Assembly (NCBI GenBank): GCA_030435675.1
Contig: CM059621.1
Coordinates: forward strand, 7,998,001-8,062,000
Origin: Steinernema hermaphroditum
Taxonomy: Eukaryota; Nematoda; Chromadorea; Rhabditida; Steinernematidae
Length of the DNA stretch: 64,000 bases
Reading direction: 5' to 3'
The notes beneath the pieces are model-generated. The model did no database searches. It saw nothing but the letters and a program-made list of their open reading frames with translations, and was not told the origin of the DNA. A program made the position numbers and the translations under genes. How positions within the stretch are numbered: the stretch's first letter is position 1; the number at the start of each line of letters is the position of its first letter. This document shows, one piece after another, positions 24,101 to 34,699 of this stretch.

Positions 24101-27100
24101 CACGTCCACTTCTCCTTTCAGTGGACGCTCGCGAAGCCGGCGTGGGGAACCTAGAAGTGGCCGTCAACGAGGGGCGCATCCCCTCGATGGCACACGCCCT
24201 CGGTCAGCATAAGTACGACATCTCGTTCGTGCCCCGCGAGTTCCAGGACCACACCATCTCCGTGCGCTTCAACAACGAGCCCGTGCCGGGCAGTCCCTTC
24301 CTCTGCCGCATCGTCAGCGCCGTCGAGATCACCGCCTCGGGCCCTGGCCTCGAACGCGTCGCCGTCGGCGCGCCGACCGACTTCGGCATCCAGCTCAACG
24401 ACGACAAAGGCGTGCAGCCCGTTGTGACTGTCCAGGATTCCCACGGCGAGTTCCTGCAGACGGTGGTCAGGCAAGACCCCGCCGACCCCACGCGCTACAA
24501 CGTCGTCTACACCCCCGTGGCCGTCGGAAATCTCAACGTGAGCGGCATCTGCCTCCCATAGCCTGCTGACTCCGTATTTAGATCGAAGTGGAGTATGACG
24601 GAGAGCCGATCACGGGGTCTCCCTTCACGGCGAAGGCGTACGACGCCACGTGTGCCCGCCTCAGCAACGTCGAGGAGGCGCTGGTCAACAAGCCGTGCAC
24701 CTTCACCATCGACGCCGCGAAGGCCGGCGCCGGCAACATGGAGATCATCGTTAGCGTCGACAACAGGAACGTTCCCAACTTCGTGCAGGCCGAAGGACAG
24801 GCGAAGTTCAAGGTGTCCTTCACGCCTCAAGAAGCCCGACCTCACGTTATCAGTGTCAAATTCAACGGACACCCCATTCCTGGTCAGTCAGGGTGAAAAT
24901 TAGGGATGCGGATTGGGTCAAGGGAAGGGGATCCCAACGAGATGGAGGGCGCCTGTCTTCCTTAGAACACTTCTACATCCAAGTGCCCTCTTCTAAATCT
25001 CCCCCTTCAGGTAGTCCCATGGTGGTCGATGTGGCTGGCCCCGGGCAGCAACTCTCGAAGGTCTCCGAAATGCTCCAGCAGCGCGAGACGTCCCCCACCG
25101 GAGACGTTCGCCTCATCGGCGACATCTCGAAGGCCCAGGTGGGCCACGCGAAGGGATTCAGCATCGACACCGCGGGACGCATGGCCGACTGCAACGTCGT
25201 CGTCACCGGTAGGTCCTTCCCCGTCTCCTCCCTCTGTCCCGTTCTGTCCGCGTCCTGTGCTGTCGAGTCCTTGTCCTTCGTCTGCAGCTCCCAACGGCGA
25301 TCCCGTCGAAGTTACGATGGAGCGCGTCCGCACGGACTTCGATGTCGAGTTCGTGCCTAGCCTACCTGGCGTCTACTTGATCGACATCTTCGTCGACGGC
25401 AGAAGCATCAGCCGAGAGCCCTTCGAGCTCTTCGCTGTCGAGAGGGTGGAGCCCGACTTGTCAGGCGTGCCCCCAGTGGCTGTCCTCAGAAAAAGATGCA
25501 ACTTCGAGGGTAGGAGAGCATCTACCGTACATCCGCTGATCCCGCCCGTTTCAGTGAATCTCGGTCAGAGCGGGCTGAAGACCGCCGACGTGAAGGTGGA
25601 GATTCTGGACGAGAAGGGGGAGGAGGTCCCGGTACAGTACCACGTGAAGGAGGCGAAGTGCGTCGTCGCCGCCTCCTTCCAACACTGCGGGCCACACTCT
25701 TTCGATCTCTTCGTTTTCGGCGTCAAAAACGCCGAGGAGTGCCAGATTACCGTAATCGACAAGGCGCCCGAAAGCGCCATCGTCCTCGTGGAGCCCTTCC
25801 AGAAGCAGCTGCTGGGTCACACGACCGTCTTCGACATGGACGTCGCCGCAGGGGCCGAGGGCGTGATGGCCGTCGAGATCCTCGACCCCCAGAGGAACTC
25901 CGTCCCCGTGGCTCTCTCCCACAAAAGCGGATCGCTGTTCTCCGCCGAGTGGGTCCCGAAGGTAGAGGGTGACCACACAGTCTCTATCCTCGTCCACACG
26001 GACCATATCCGCGGGAGTCCGTTCACGGTGGGCGTGCTGGACCTCAGCGCCGTCAGGATGATCGGACTGAAGAACGATTGCGTAGGCGTCGAGCAGAAGT
26101 TCAACGGTAGGTTCCTCCAGAAGGAGCAACTCTAATCGTGCCTTCAGTGGACTGGAGCAGCTCCGGAGGGTCTGCTCTCGCCGTGAAGATCACCACTGCG
26201 AAGGGAGAGAAGGTGGCCTGCTCGATGAAGAAACTGAAGCACGGCCTCCACGTCTGTGCCTTCACGCCTAAACAGGTCGGCCTCTACCTCGTCGACATCT
26301 TCGTCGACGGCCTTCTTCTGCCAGGTAGACGAAGAGGGAATCATTCGGCTCTAACCGTATTCAGAATGCCCCTACGAGTGTCAAGTGAGCGACATGGGCT
26401 CTGTTCGGGCCAGAGGCGACGCGCTGACTCGGGCCCAGAGGGGCAAGACGGCGAGGTTCGAGGTGTCCATGGGAAACTCCGGGAGGGGCGACCTCGACGT
26501 CTTCGTCACAGGTACTTCCCATTAATCGCCCTAATTGGACGAATTTCAGGACTGCGTGTTATGTTTTGTGTGTCCCTCTGTGTTCTGTGACTCCTGTTCC
26601 TCGCCACGCACTGATTCTGGACTGTTTAGACGCCAACGGAGGTCCTCTGTCGGTACGGTGCTACAAGCAACAGGACGACAGCTACTGGGTGGAGTTCACC
26701 CCCGAATCCATCGGCACCCACACTATCGAGGTGAGAGTCCGTGGCCCTGCTCGTCTAAACCTTCTTCAGGTGACCTTCGCCGATGTCCCCGTCGGAGGTT
26801 CTCCCTTCAAGTGCGAGGTCGTCGACCCGAAAAAGGTGCTTATCAAGGGAGTCGAGGAACCGCTGACCTACCGCCAGGCGGCCAACATCGTCATCAACCG
26901 GAAGATGGCCGGCAGCGGGCCTCTCTCCATCGAGGTCGTTGACCAAAACGGCGAACCTCTCAAAGTGGACACGATCCGGTCGCCGAGTGGAGACGAGAAC
27001 GTCACCTTCCTCCCCACCAAGCTCGGTCAGCACAAGATGACTGTGAAACTGGCCGGATTCCAGGTCCACGGTACCCCGAAGACCTTCCTCGTCGAGGAGC

Positions 27101-29108
27101 AGGCGAAGCCCCAGGTGTACGGTAGCGCCGTCGACTACCCGGTGGCGATTGACCAGCAGGCGAGCCTCATCTTCGACCCGAAAAAGCTGAAGGGAGGTAT
27201 GAAGATCGAGGTGCGAGGCTCCAACGGAGAGCGGGTGCGCCACACGACGAACGATCGCCCCGACGGCACCAAGGAGCTCTCGTTCAAGCCCGTCGACGTC
27301 GGCATCTACGCCGTCAGCGTCGACTTCAACAACAAGCCTTTGCCCGGCAGTCCCTACAAGGTGGAGGTCGTGGATCCGGCCAAGGTAGCAGTGAACGACA
27401 TGAACATGGACAGCGACGGCGTCATCTCCGTCGTGCAGAACCAACGCAACGTGATCGACGTCGACGCGACTGCCGCCGGACCAGGTGGGCGAGCACTCCT
27501 GAGCGGGGTGGGACCGCGGCCTTTGCAGGAAGACTTCGGGCAGAAGTTCGCGATTCGGACGGCCAGTTGTTGTTCGGCGACTCGGGCTGCGAAGTCGAGT
27601 CGCTCGGCCACGGGAAGTTCCGCGTCGTCTTCACGCCGAGCCGAGCAAACGTCGCCGCCTACAAGATCTACCTCTACTTCGCCGAGCAGGTCGTGCCCAG
27701 CGCCTATCCCATCTACGCTCGCGTCCAAGGCGCCCCTGTGCCGGTGACACACCAGCAGCACATCGCCAAGAGGTACAGACCTGTCCCCTGTCGGACCACC
27801 CGCAGTGACACCTTTAGCGAACACGCCCCTAGCGAGGAGGACGACCACCTGCGCGTCTTCGTCCGCGGCGCCGGCCTCTCGAAGGCGAGCATCGAGGAGG
27901 AGTCCAGCTTCACCATCGACTGCTCCGAGACCACGAACCGTAGGCGCGCACACCCCTAACCACACTCAGACCGTCCTTTCAGATGGCCCGGTGACGGCAC
28001 TGCTCGCCGGCGAGAAGGTCGACGTCCCCGTGAGACTCACGAGGCTCGGGAACGGCGTCTACAAGGCGACCTACTCGCCCCTCGTTGGAGGACACTACCA
28101 GCTGCATGTGAAGTACGACGACAAGGCCGTCAAGGGATCGCCCTTCCCCGTAAGTGTCGGCTCCTAAGTACGGTAGCTACGGTGCTTTCAGATCGAGGTG
28201 CTAAGTCCCACTTCGAACGCCGACGTCATCCACGTGGACACGAGCACTCTCAAAATGGGCATCATCAACGAGGACGTCAAAACGCTCATCGATACCAGAA
28301 GGGCCGGGCCAGGTGAGCGCTCTCTGGTGGTGCCTCAACCACCGTATTCAGGCCAACTTTCCGCGCAGTGCATGGGCCCCTCGCAGCTCGCCTACTGTGA
28401 GCTCTTCGATCACCGCGACGGCACCTACACCCTCAGCGTGCGTCCCTCTGAGGTCGGCAAGCACAGCCTGAGCATCAAGTACTCCGATGAGCACGTTCCC
28501 GGCTCGCCCTTCGTCATCCCCGTCTCCAATCCTCCCGATCCGTCGCGCGTCCGCGTCCACGGGCCCGGCATCCAGCACGGAATCCTCAATGGGTAGGCGT
28601 GCTCCCTCCGTCCCCTCCTCCACTCCCTCTTTCTTCCAGGTTCAAGTCGAACTTCGTGGTGGAGACACGAGGCGCCGGCGCAGGCCAACTGACCGTGCGC
28701 GTCCGCGGTCCCAAGGGCGCCTTCAACGTAGAAATGGAGCGCGACCGGCAGCAAGATCGCACCATCCACTGCCGCTACGCCCCCCGCGAGCCCGGCGACT
28801 ATCAGGTGGAGGTGCGTTGGCACGGCCAACACGTCCCCGGCTCGCCCTTCCTCGTCATGATCGTCGACACGGAGCAGGAGCTGCAGCGCTTCCTGGCAGG
28901 CGAGACACCCTCGCCGACGCCGGCGACGCCCTTCATCCCGCCCGGCTGGGTCGGCCCACCCCCGATGATGCCCCCAGGTCACTTCCCTCCGTCGCCGCGC
29001 ATGATCCCCGGCCACCCACCGCCGCCCGGCATGATCGCCTATGGTCCTCCGGAGGTGTTCCGCCACCACAGGGCGCGCAGCCAGCAGAGATTCACCAATG
29101 GCTACTAG
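9133..29108 (+). CDS. fln-2: Long filamin with three CH domains (FLN-2/Jitterbug type)
   Basis: About 35 exons fit in frame: 9133-9249, 9927-10390, 10430-10764, 10806-11161, 16808-17395, 17616-17907, 18077-18160, 18206-18355, 18528-18911, 18958-19037, 19080-19221, 19747-19914, 19958-20050, 20694-21806, 21896-22093, 22141-22312, 22356-22894, 22939-23178, 23220-23402, 23450-23770, 23857-24078, 24122-24537, 24582-24882, 25011-25208, 25288-25509, 25555-26106, 26148-26324, 26365-26511, 26630-26730, 26770-27484, 27529-27939, 27983-28149, 28192-28312, 28352-28592 and 28640-29108, about 3,490 residues. Three CH domains lie near residues 20-135, 150-258 and 265-375 (NTFTNW, NLKLILGLVW; NWNDGRALSALL; WNDGYLLRRLVEA). 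About 23-24 filamin Ig repeats follow, most ending in a GSPF-like strand. Residues about 1085-1758 are a disordered Tyr/Arg/Glu/Pro/Ser/Thr-rich insert. A Lys/Glu helix lies near 1930-1970 and a proline-rich tail ends the protein. Three CH domains mark the FLN-2/Jitterbug branch rather than ordinary two-CH filamin. It should crosslink or bind F-actin. Confidence 0.93.
11162..16807 (+). other. Intron 4 of fln-2, 5.6 kb
   Basis: This long intron separates the CH-domain exons from the first Ig repeat; most other introns of the gene are about 40-50 nt. From 11300 to 12200 it is AT-rich with A/T runs. From about 12400 to 13420 and 14800 to 15480 it is GC-rich with no stable coding frame. A short AAGTG/CACTT hairpin lies at 13855-13881 and a dispersed repeat at 16480-16601. 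Its length and base composition suggest enhancers or internal promoters for Ig-only isoforms. Confidence 0.6.
16480..16601 (-). repeat. Dispersed repeat, copy in fln-2 intron 4
   Basis: Read on the minus strand from 16601, this matches the plus-strand segment beginning at 29472 over about 120 nt at high identity: GTCTAGTAGACATAA, then CTGCAACCGATGA, AGTCATTTGTGTG, TGGAAATCAGAGTG, a GGGTAACCG block and GACAAAGAGA. The intronic copy lacks some internal sequence. Family unknown; probably a non-autonomous element. Confidence 0.7.
19222..19746 (+). other. Intron 11 of fln-2, 525 nt
   Basis: This is longer than its neighbours. It contains GC-rich DNA around 19520-19680 with an open frame, but the frame shows no filamin-like features. 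The acceptor at 19746 restores VDAVDAGKG, a typical start of a filamin repeat strand. Confidence 0.5.
20051..20693 (+). other. Intron 13 of fln-2, 643 nt
   Basis: This intron lies directly before the exon encoding the disordered insert. It is AT-richer in the middle and becomes GC-rich near the acceptor. No other feature is visible. Its position would suit alternative splicing or an internal promoter for the insert region. Confidence 0.5.
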
Positions 29109-29410
29109 AGATCTACGCATGCATCTACTTAGCTCAACACTCTTCGAATTGCTCAGCATTTACACAAACTTTGAGAATTTAGTTGGCACCACGACCACCC
29201 TTCCACTTTCTCGTGCCATCCTCAGAATATTCTATTTATTACGCGCTGCCTTCAAAGCATAATACGAACTTTTATTTCTTTTTGCCAGATGTTCTACGTA
29301 GAGAGCTATGAGTTGTTCCACTATTCTTCGCCTGTTCGCTCTCTTCCCCACAGAGTGTCTTAATCAAAAGCACAAACCATGTTTGCCTTATACGTTGTCA
29401 AAATTAATTA

Positions 29411-29416
29411 AATAAA
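29411..29416 (+). terminator. Candidate poly(A) signal of fln-2
   Basis: AATAAA about 300 nt after the fln-2 stop codon and the clearest plus-strand signal before the convergent gene begins. The 29109-29728 spacer otherwise holds only the repeat at 29472-29613. Confidence 0.45.
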
Positions 29417-29471
29417 TTGTTTATAATTGTCCTTCCTCTCCCAGGGGCACGAGGAGGACAAGTTAAGAGAG

Positions 29472-29613
29472 TGTCTAGTAGACATAAACTGCAACCGATG
29501 ACAGTCATTTGTGTGATGGAAATCAGAGTGAAGCGGCGGGTAACCGACCGACAAAGAGATATGTTTGTAAGAATGATTTCAATTGTCTGCAACGTTTGTT
29601 TGACAGACAGACG
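29472..29613 (+). repeat. Dispersed repeat, copy downstream of fln-2
   Basis: This is the inverted partner of 16480-16601. It carries an additional internal segment containing TTGTCTGCAACG and ends in a GACAGACAGACG run. The two copies flank most of the fln-2 Ig-encoding region in opposite orientation. Confidence 0.7.
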
Positions 29614-29690
29614 CCGAAGTGTCTCTCTGGCAGCGGGACTTAATGAATCTCGACGTCCTCACCAGCGATGCGCCTTTTCAATGCTGTTCA

Positions 29691-29696
29691 TTTATT
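29691..29696 (-). terminator. Poly(A) signal of small secreted protein
   Basis: AATAAA on the minus strand, about 33 nt after the stop codon at 29729. Confidence 0.6.
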
Positions 29697-29728
29697 TTGG
29701 GTAAATTCATAGAAATGTTTTGGAGCTT

Positions 29729-30355
29729 TCAGTAGACATTGATGGCGGTCAGGAAACGGACCTTCGACTCGACAGCCATGTTCACAAAGAGCTGATTGGC
29801 GACGTTTCTCCACAGAGAGACGTCGAGGGGCAGCAGTCCAGCCACACGGACGGTCATCTGCTTGACGACGGGGGTACCCGTGTCCTGGTCGTTCACGCTC
29901 CTGAGTATGGTGACGGCACCGCCCTCGGCGAAGTAGGTGCCGACCTTGCGGAGGGTGTTCCACGAGGCGTTCGTAACGATGAGGCCGTTGTCAGGGAAGT
30001 AGCCCGAGACGGTCAGCTGCGGGAAGCCTCCGTAGATCTTTTGCTGCTGCAGGGCGCGCAGGACCGAGTTCCTCAGGTCGTTCTCCATGGCTTGCTTCGC
30101 GTCTCTCTGGGTGGTCCACTGCCCGGGGTAGACGGGGTAGGCCGCGGCGGGGGTAGCCTCCCCGGGGATACGGTAGGTCGTATCAAGGTACGTCCACCTG
30201 ACGGGAGGGTTGATTGAGAAGGTGAACGTCGGTGTCTGGATGATTTGTCCGTTGGCGCCTAAAGGGATGGCGGATTACGGTAGAGAGGTCGGAGTACCGT
30301 AGTAGGCGAAGGGCAGAAGAACCCAGAAGGCGATCCAGAAGCTGAGAGAGCGCAT
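29729..30355 (-). CDS. Small secreted protein, function unknown
   Basis: Two exons, 30355-30298 and 30258-29729, give 195 residues. The N-terminus MRSLSFWIAFWVLLPFAYYG is a signal peptide. The mature part contains PVRWTYLDTTYRIPGE, PVYPGQWTTQRDAKQAM, a potential glycosylation site NAS and the C-terminus FLTAINVY. There are no cysteines after the signal peptide and no second membrane segment. I do not recognise the family. A TATA-like box 35 nt upstream and a near poly(A) signal support a short stand-alone gene, convergent with fln-2. The 39-nt intron contains a TACCGTA heptamer, as do several sites around it. Confidence 0.75.
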
Positions 30356-30389
30356 CGTTGTCGGAGTGACGATCGAGACTTCAGCACGC

Positions 30390-30394
30390 TTATA
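30390..30394 (-). promoter_or_regulatory. TATA-like box of small secreted protein
   Basis: TATAA on the minus strand, 35 nt upstream of the ATG at 30355, a spacing close to that of the secreted paralog at 5590. Confidence 0.4.
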
Positions 30395-30791
30395 AGGGGC
30401 TCCGCTGTTTATTCCCACTTTACGGCAACCGCCGGAGGTTGACGCCGACGTCAAACGGCGACACTTATACAACGGCGATGGCAAACAGGGCTGCAGGTTC
30501 CAATTTGGCGGTGCCAGTTTTCGGCCCTCTCAAACCAAACAAACGCTCTTTACAGCTTATCGTAATGAAAAAAATGGCGACAGAAACGTTTCTTCTCTTG
30601 GTTTTGTTTGCCCTCGTGTGATCCTGATGGAATCAAGAGTCGTGAATGGATTGGAAGGCGCCTTCTTTCGGCAAATGATGGTCGACAGCATCGTCCAGGA
30701 ATCGTTTTATCGTTTTAGGTTTTTTATCGTTTAACAGTCACAACTTAGTCTCTATATAAGATGTAATGCTGGAATGGTGGACAAATGGGTA

Positions 30792-33779
30792 TTAGGGAGC
30801 CACTTGTTCGAGCTTCTGTTCAAGAGACGGGATGCCGCGCTGAGCCAGTAAATCCAGAAGCAGAGCGTACCTCTTCGCTACCGTGTTCGTGCTGCCTCCT
30901 TCTTGTGCTTCGGACGCTTCGATCTCTGCTTGCCAGTCCATGAGCTCGAATTCCACGAAACCGTTATCAGCACTGAAACACACAAGAAATCATTTCGCTA
31001 TATTTTAGAAGGATGCATACTTAGGTGTGTGCTGATCGACCATCTCCCGCAAATAATCGTTGATCTGCCTGAACTGCATGTGGTACAATCCTAGCTGGAA
31101 AAATCATCAGATGAGACTGAACATGACTGCCGGAACGTACTGCTGGGACTGTGACGAAGATTACGTTCACAGGTTGTATCTGGTAATCACAGAGTCCCAT
31201 TTGCGTTGTAGGAAGAATACCGTGAGTTCCAAAATTGTTTCTTACGGACGTTTCTGGATCGTTAAAACGCAATTGCTCGTAGTATTTCCTGCCAAACATT
31301 CGCTTCAACGACTCCACGCAAGTATCTATGTGCTCCTCAAATAAAAATTCCATCTTCGTGCGAAGGAAGTACTCGTATGAGAAGATGGACACAACCGTTT
31401 TCGTCGTGAGGAAATCGCAATCGGTGTCACTGTCCAGGAGTCTTTCGACTCGATCGGCAAATCCTTCCAAAACGACTCTGTAAAACACATGTAGAGTGGT
31501 CTGATTCATCAGCAAAATGCTTACGAAGGGTCAACCGGACCGCATAGCTTGAGCACTTTAGTGCTGCATATATATTCGTGATCGAAAACCTTTTCATTCA
31601 GGCGGGCAATGACGTCGTCTCCGAAGATACGAGTAGAAGAGTATTGCGAACATTTGTTGCTAAACGCCTCATCAAATTGTTCATGGCAACGCGCCAGCAT
31701 CTCGTGTCGCAGAAGGATAAGATCTTCGCTTCGGATGATGCAGTCGTTTGGCTAAACTTGTGAGCTTACTTTCTCTATACATATAGAAGAATAGAATAGA
31801 ACTAAAGAAGCTTACGTGGATTGGTTTGTTACAAGAGGGGATCAACAGCGTTCGAGGTCCCTTGTGTTTACTATTACTCGTGAAATCAAGGGCCGAGCCG
31901 CGAGGTGGTTTCGTGGTGAGCTTTGCCTCGCCATCATTAGCAGTTCTCTCCTGAAAGTTTACAAAGTTATGACCATCATTGGCATCACTCCAAACATACA
32001 GATGTGAAGCAGTCGTAGCCGTAAGCTCCGTCGTCGTCTGTGCCCAAATATTCCGGCCACATGTCAAACCTGGACAGACTGACGCTCCTTGGATCTCTTA
32101 GTCGGATTCCCAGCAACTGGTTCTGCTGGAACACAACTTGACGTTCGTCTAGAAAGTAATGTTGTGATATGAACATATTGGCTTCATTGTGGATCGGGAA
32201 CGCCTCGCGCACACGGGAAGCGGTTCTCTAAAACATCCATTAGGTCATGAAAAGTGTCTAATAAGAGGATCGTACCCTTCGGGCACGCCTGACAGAACTG
32301 TCGTCGACAATGGACGATTCGTGTTCTTCGTCGGGTTGTTCGAGTTTTATGTACACTTGCTCTGGAGCACGCGATTCTGGAGTATCGACCTCGTGTGGCT
32401 GGTCCCCAGCTCCTTGAAAAGGCTCCAACTCGAGCTGTTCTTCCTCACGCCACCACAACTGTGGCGGCTCATCAATATCATCAACTACGATATTATTGGA
32501 GTCACCCGCTTCGAGTTCTGACGGGTCGAGTGTCCACTCGGCCTCCGAGTCAGTGTCTTGCTCATCCGAATTTTCCTGTGATATATTGATAAAATAAGCG
32601 AAGTAGAAACATACTTTTCCGAACTTCTCCTTGAATAGTGCCTCGAGATAGGCGGAAAATGAAGCCTCCGGCCGTTCCATCAAAGCGTATTTCTCTTGCA
32701 TCTTTCTTTCCACTTCGCGCATGTTGATTAGTGACTCTTTGTAACCTTTAGTCGAGGCAGCCAACGATCTCTCTTCATATCGTGCGACAAAGGCCTGTTT
32801 GGGACACCATTACGAACGCGACAAAAGCATACGGTTACCTCGAAATCCTCAACTCGACTCCTTTTGGACAGTGGGTCTTCTTCCAAATTCATGGGCTGAG
32901 CGGGTATGACGTGATCGCAAGGGTCTCTTATGCGCACAGCAGCTACGCGCTCACAAAGATCGTTGAGCTGGGTTCTTCGCCGAGATCTTGACCGCTGGCG
33001 ATGCTCTGCTACGTCATTTAGAGACATCGCTCTTCCTCGACCAGAGGCCTAAGAATACAACTAAGATTGGCATGTACAATGCACAAACATACGACCATGC
33101 TTTCGAAAGTAACGTGCATATCGACTCTCTTATGAATCTCATGGGATTCCTTCAGTGAGTTCAACACAGCCTTCTCATCCAGATTTGTCAGTTTCGTCAA
33201 GATGTCCACCTGTTTTTCCCTCTGTGATCGCCACTTCCCGAGGAACTCGTCCGCTTCTAACTTCGCCTTTTTCAGTAAATGACTAAACTTTCCAGCATAT
33301 GTGTGCAAAGAATTGAGCAAGCTTACGGCAGTGGAGCTATTCCGCTCCTTCCATCGTTCTTATACTTCATAGGAATGCATTCTTTGTCCAGCAGAAAATT
33401 GCGAAGTTTCTCGCTCTCGGGAATCAGTTTCATGAGTGAATATACGATGTTGATTTGAAGTCGCGAATGCCGTACAAAAAGCTCGTCATACATACCCTCC
33501 ATCTCCGATATGACAGAGTTGGCTTGTGCTGCACGGTCGCCTAAGTGAACCACATCAGTAACCACACTTTCTAGAGTACCCACCAAAGCTTGGATCCTTC
33601 CAAAACTCGTCTCCGAACATGTCGCGCAGGGCCGATGTGAATTCGTCCCTGGATGCGTAGGATTTCAAGTCCTTCACGGTTTCCATTTCTAGTGGCGTCG
33701 CGAGGATAAGCGTCGTTCCGTCCTCATCTGTCACTGTTTCTTCCGTGCCACTGTAGTTGTAATTCCGTTCATCGATCAT
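30792..33779 (-). CDS. Large uncharacterised nuclear-type protein, downstream gene of a likely operon
   Basis: Thirteen exons: 33779-33584, 33540-33327, 33282-33093, 33048-32839, 32794-32615, 32575-32276, 32227-32000, 31950-31816, 31751-31525, 31477-31246, 31179-31141, 31094-31021 and 30972-30792, about 801 residues. The first third is helical and charged. Around residues 200-240 is an Arg/Ser-rich basic patch (HRQRSRSRRRTQL, SKRSRVEDFE) that could be a nuclear signal. Residues about 330-430 are very acidic. The last third is compact and cysteine-containing (ILLRHEMLARCHEQFDEAF, HEYICSTKVLKLCGPV). I do not recognise the family. The acidic middle and the C-terminal helix faintly recall condensin II kleisins (CAP-H2), which is only a guess. 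The start follows TTTCAG directly, and the upstream gene ends 233 nt away on the same strand. One exon is only 39 nt. Confidence 0.65.
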
Positions 33780-33788
33780 CTGAAATAG
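33780..33788 (-). promoter_or_regulatory. Internal (operon-type) acceptor candidate
   Basis: CTATTTCAG abuts the ATG at 33779 with zero leader. It lies downstream of the stop of the preceding same-strand gene, as expected for SL2-type trans-splicing within an operon. Confidence 0.45.
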
Positions 33789-34012
33789 AACAAAGTCATT
33801 CTTACACGGTGCCAAGAAGCAAACGCCGAAGGAAACAGAACTCCAACTGCAAGAATACAATATGAGCACTTCGAAAAATATCCTGACTTGGTCATAAGAA
33901 CCATTTCCCACCACAAAACAACGATAATCTTTAAGTTTATCCAAATCAAAATCTAATGAAAATTGAAAGCACACAGTATTGACAAGAGCTGACAGAATGC
34001 AGATTGCAAATC

Positions 34013-34676
34013 TCAGTTTCCAGGGGCGAGTGTCTCCTTCAATTTCTGTATGTTGTTTTCGTGCTCCAAGAGGATTTCGCTCAGTTCCTCGCTCAGCTGC
34101 GTTTGAAACTGGCGGACAGATTTCAAATGCTCCTTAAAACAAACAGTTAATGAAGTCAAACTGGCTTCCTTTACCTGCTCGGCGACCGACATACCTTTCT
34201 TCTGGTCCTCAACATCAACAGGCGATTTCGCATCCACAAACAACTTCTTGGTCTTATCTATCTTTGTTCGAGCTTCAGCGATGTGACTCTCAAAATTACG
34301 ATGCACCTCGATCATTGCTTTTGCGTAATCTATGCACGCCTTATTCATGTCCTCATCCTCATCATCGCTCTTCTCGGGTTTCTCAGCCTCCTCCATAAAT
34401 TGCTTCTGCACCAATTCGGGCAGCTTCTTCTCATCTCTTGACGCTTCGCGCTGATTAAGTGGGAGCTCCGATGGCTTCTTCATGAGTTCGGCCATTTTGC
34501 GTTGCAGTTCGGCTTCGTATTCCGGCTGGAATCGGTGGGTTGTGGTTAGACGTGCGATTCTGCTGGCTTACAGAGAATTTCTTCAGGATATTGAGGAAAC
34601 TAGAGGACTTCTGTCGAAGATTCTCGTTAGAGCTGTCCAGATTCTCGCAGTGCTTCTTGAGCGTGAGGAAATTCAT
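34013..34676 (-). CDS. Coiled-coil protein, upstream gene of a likely operon
   Basis: Three exons, 34676-34572, 34525-34175 and 34132-34013, give 191 residues. The protein is almost entirely charged and helical: MNFLTLKKHCENL, PEYEAELQRKMAELMKK, an acidic SDDEDED patch at about residues 95-101, then EVHRNFESHIAEARTKID and QFQTQLSEELSEILLEHE. No catalytic motif or membrane segment is visible and I do not recognise the family. The ATG lies 6 nt after a strong CTTTCAG acceptor with no obvious donor upstream, as for a trans-spliced first gene. The next gene starts 233 nt downstream on the same strand. The two coiled-coil-rich products may act together, but that is inference from position only. 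Confidence 0.7.
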
Positions 34677-34682
34677 GCTTCA

Positions 34683-34690
34683 CTGAAAGA
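34683..34690 (-). promoter_or_regulatory. Spliced-leader acceptor candidate
   Basis: A pyrimidine-rich TTCTTTCAG lies immediately before the 5' leader of the gene starting at 34676, and no matching exon is visible upstream. This is the usual look of a nematode trans-splice site. Confidence 0.5.
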
Positions 34691-34699
34691 AGGAGAATG

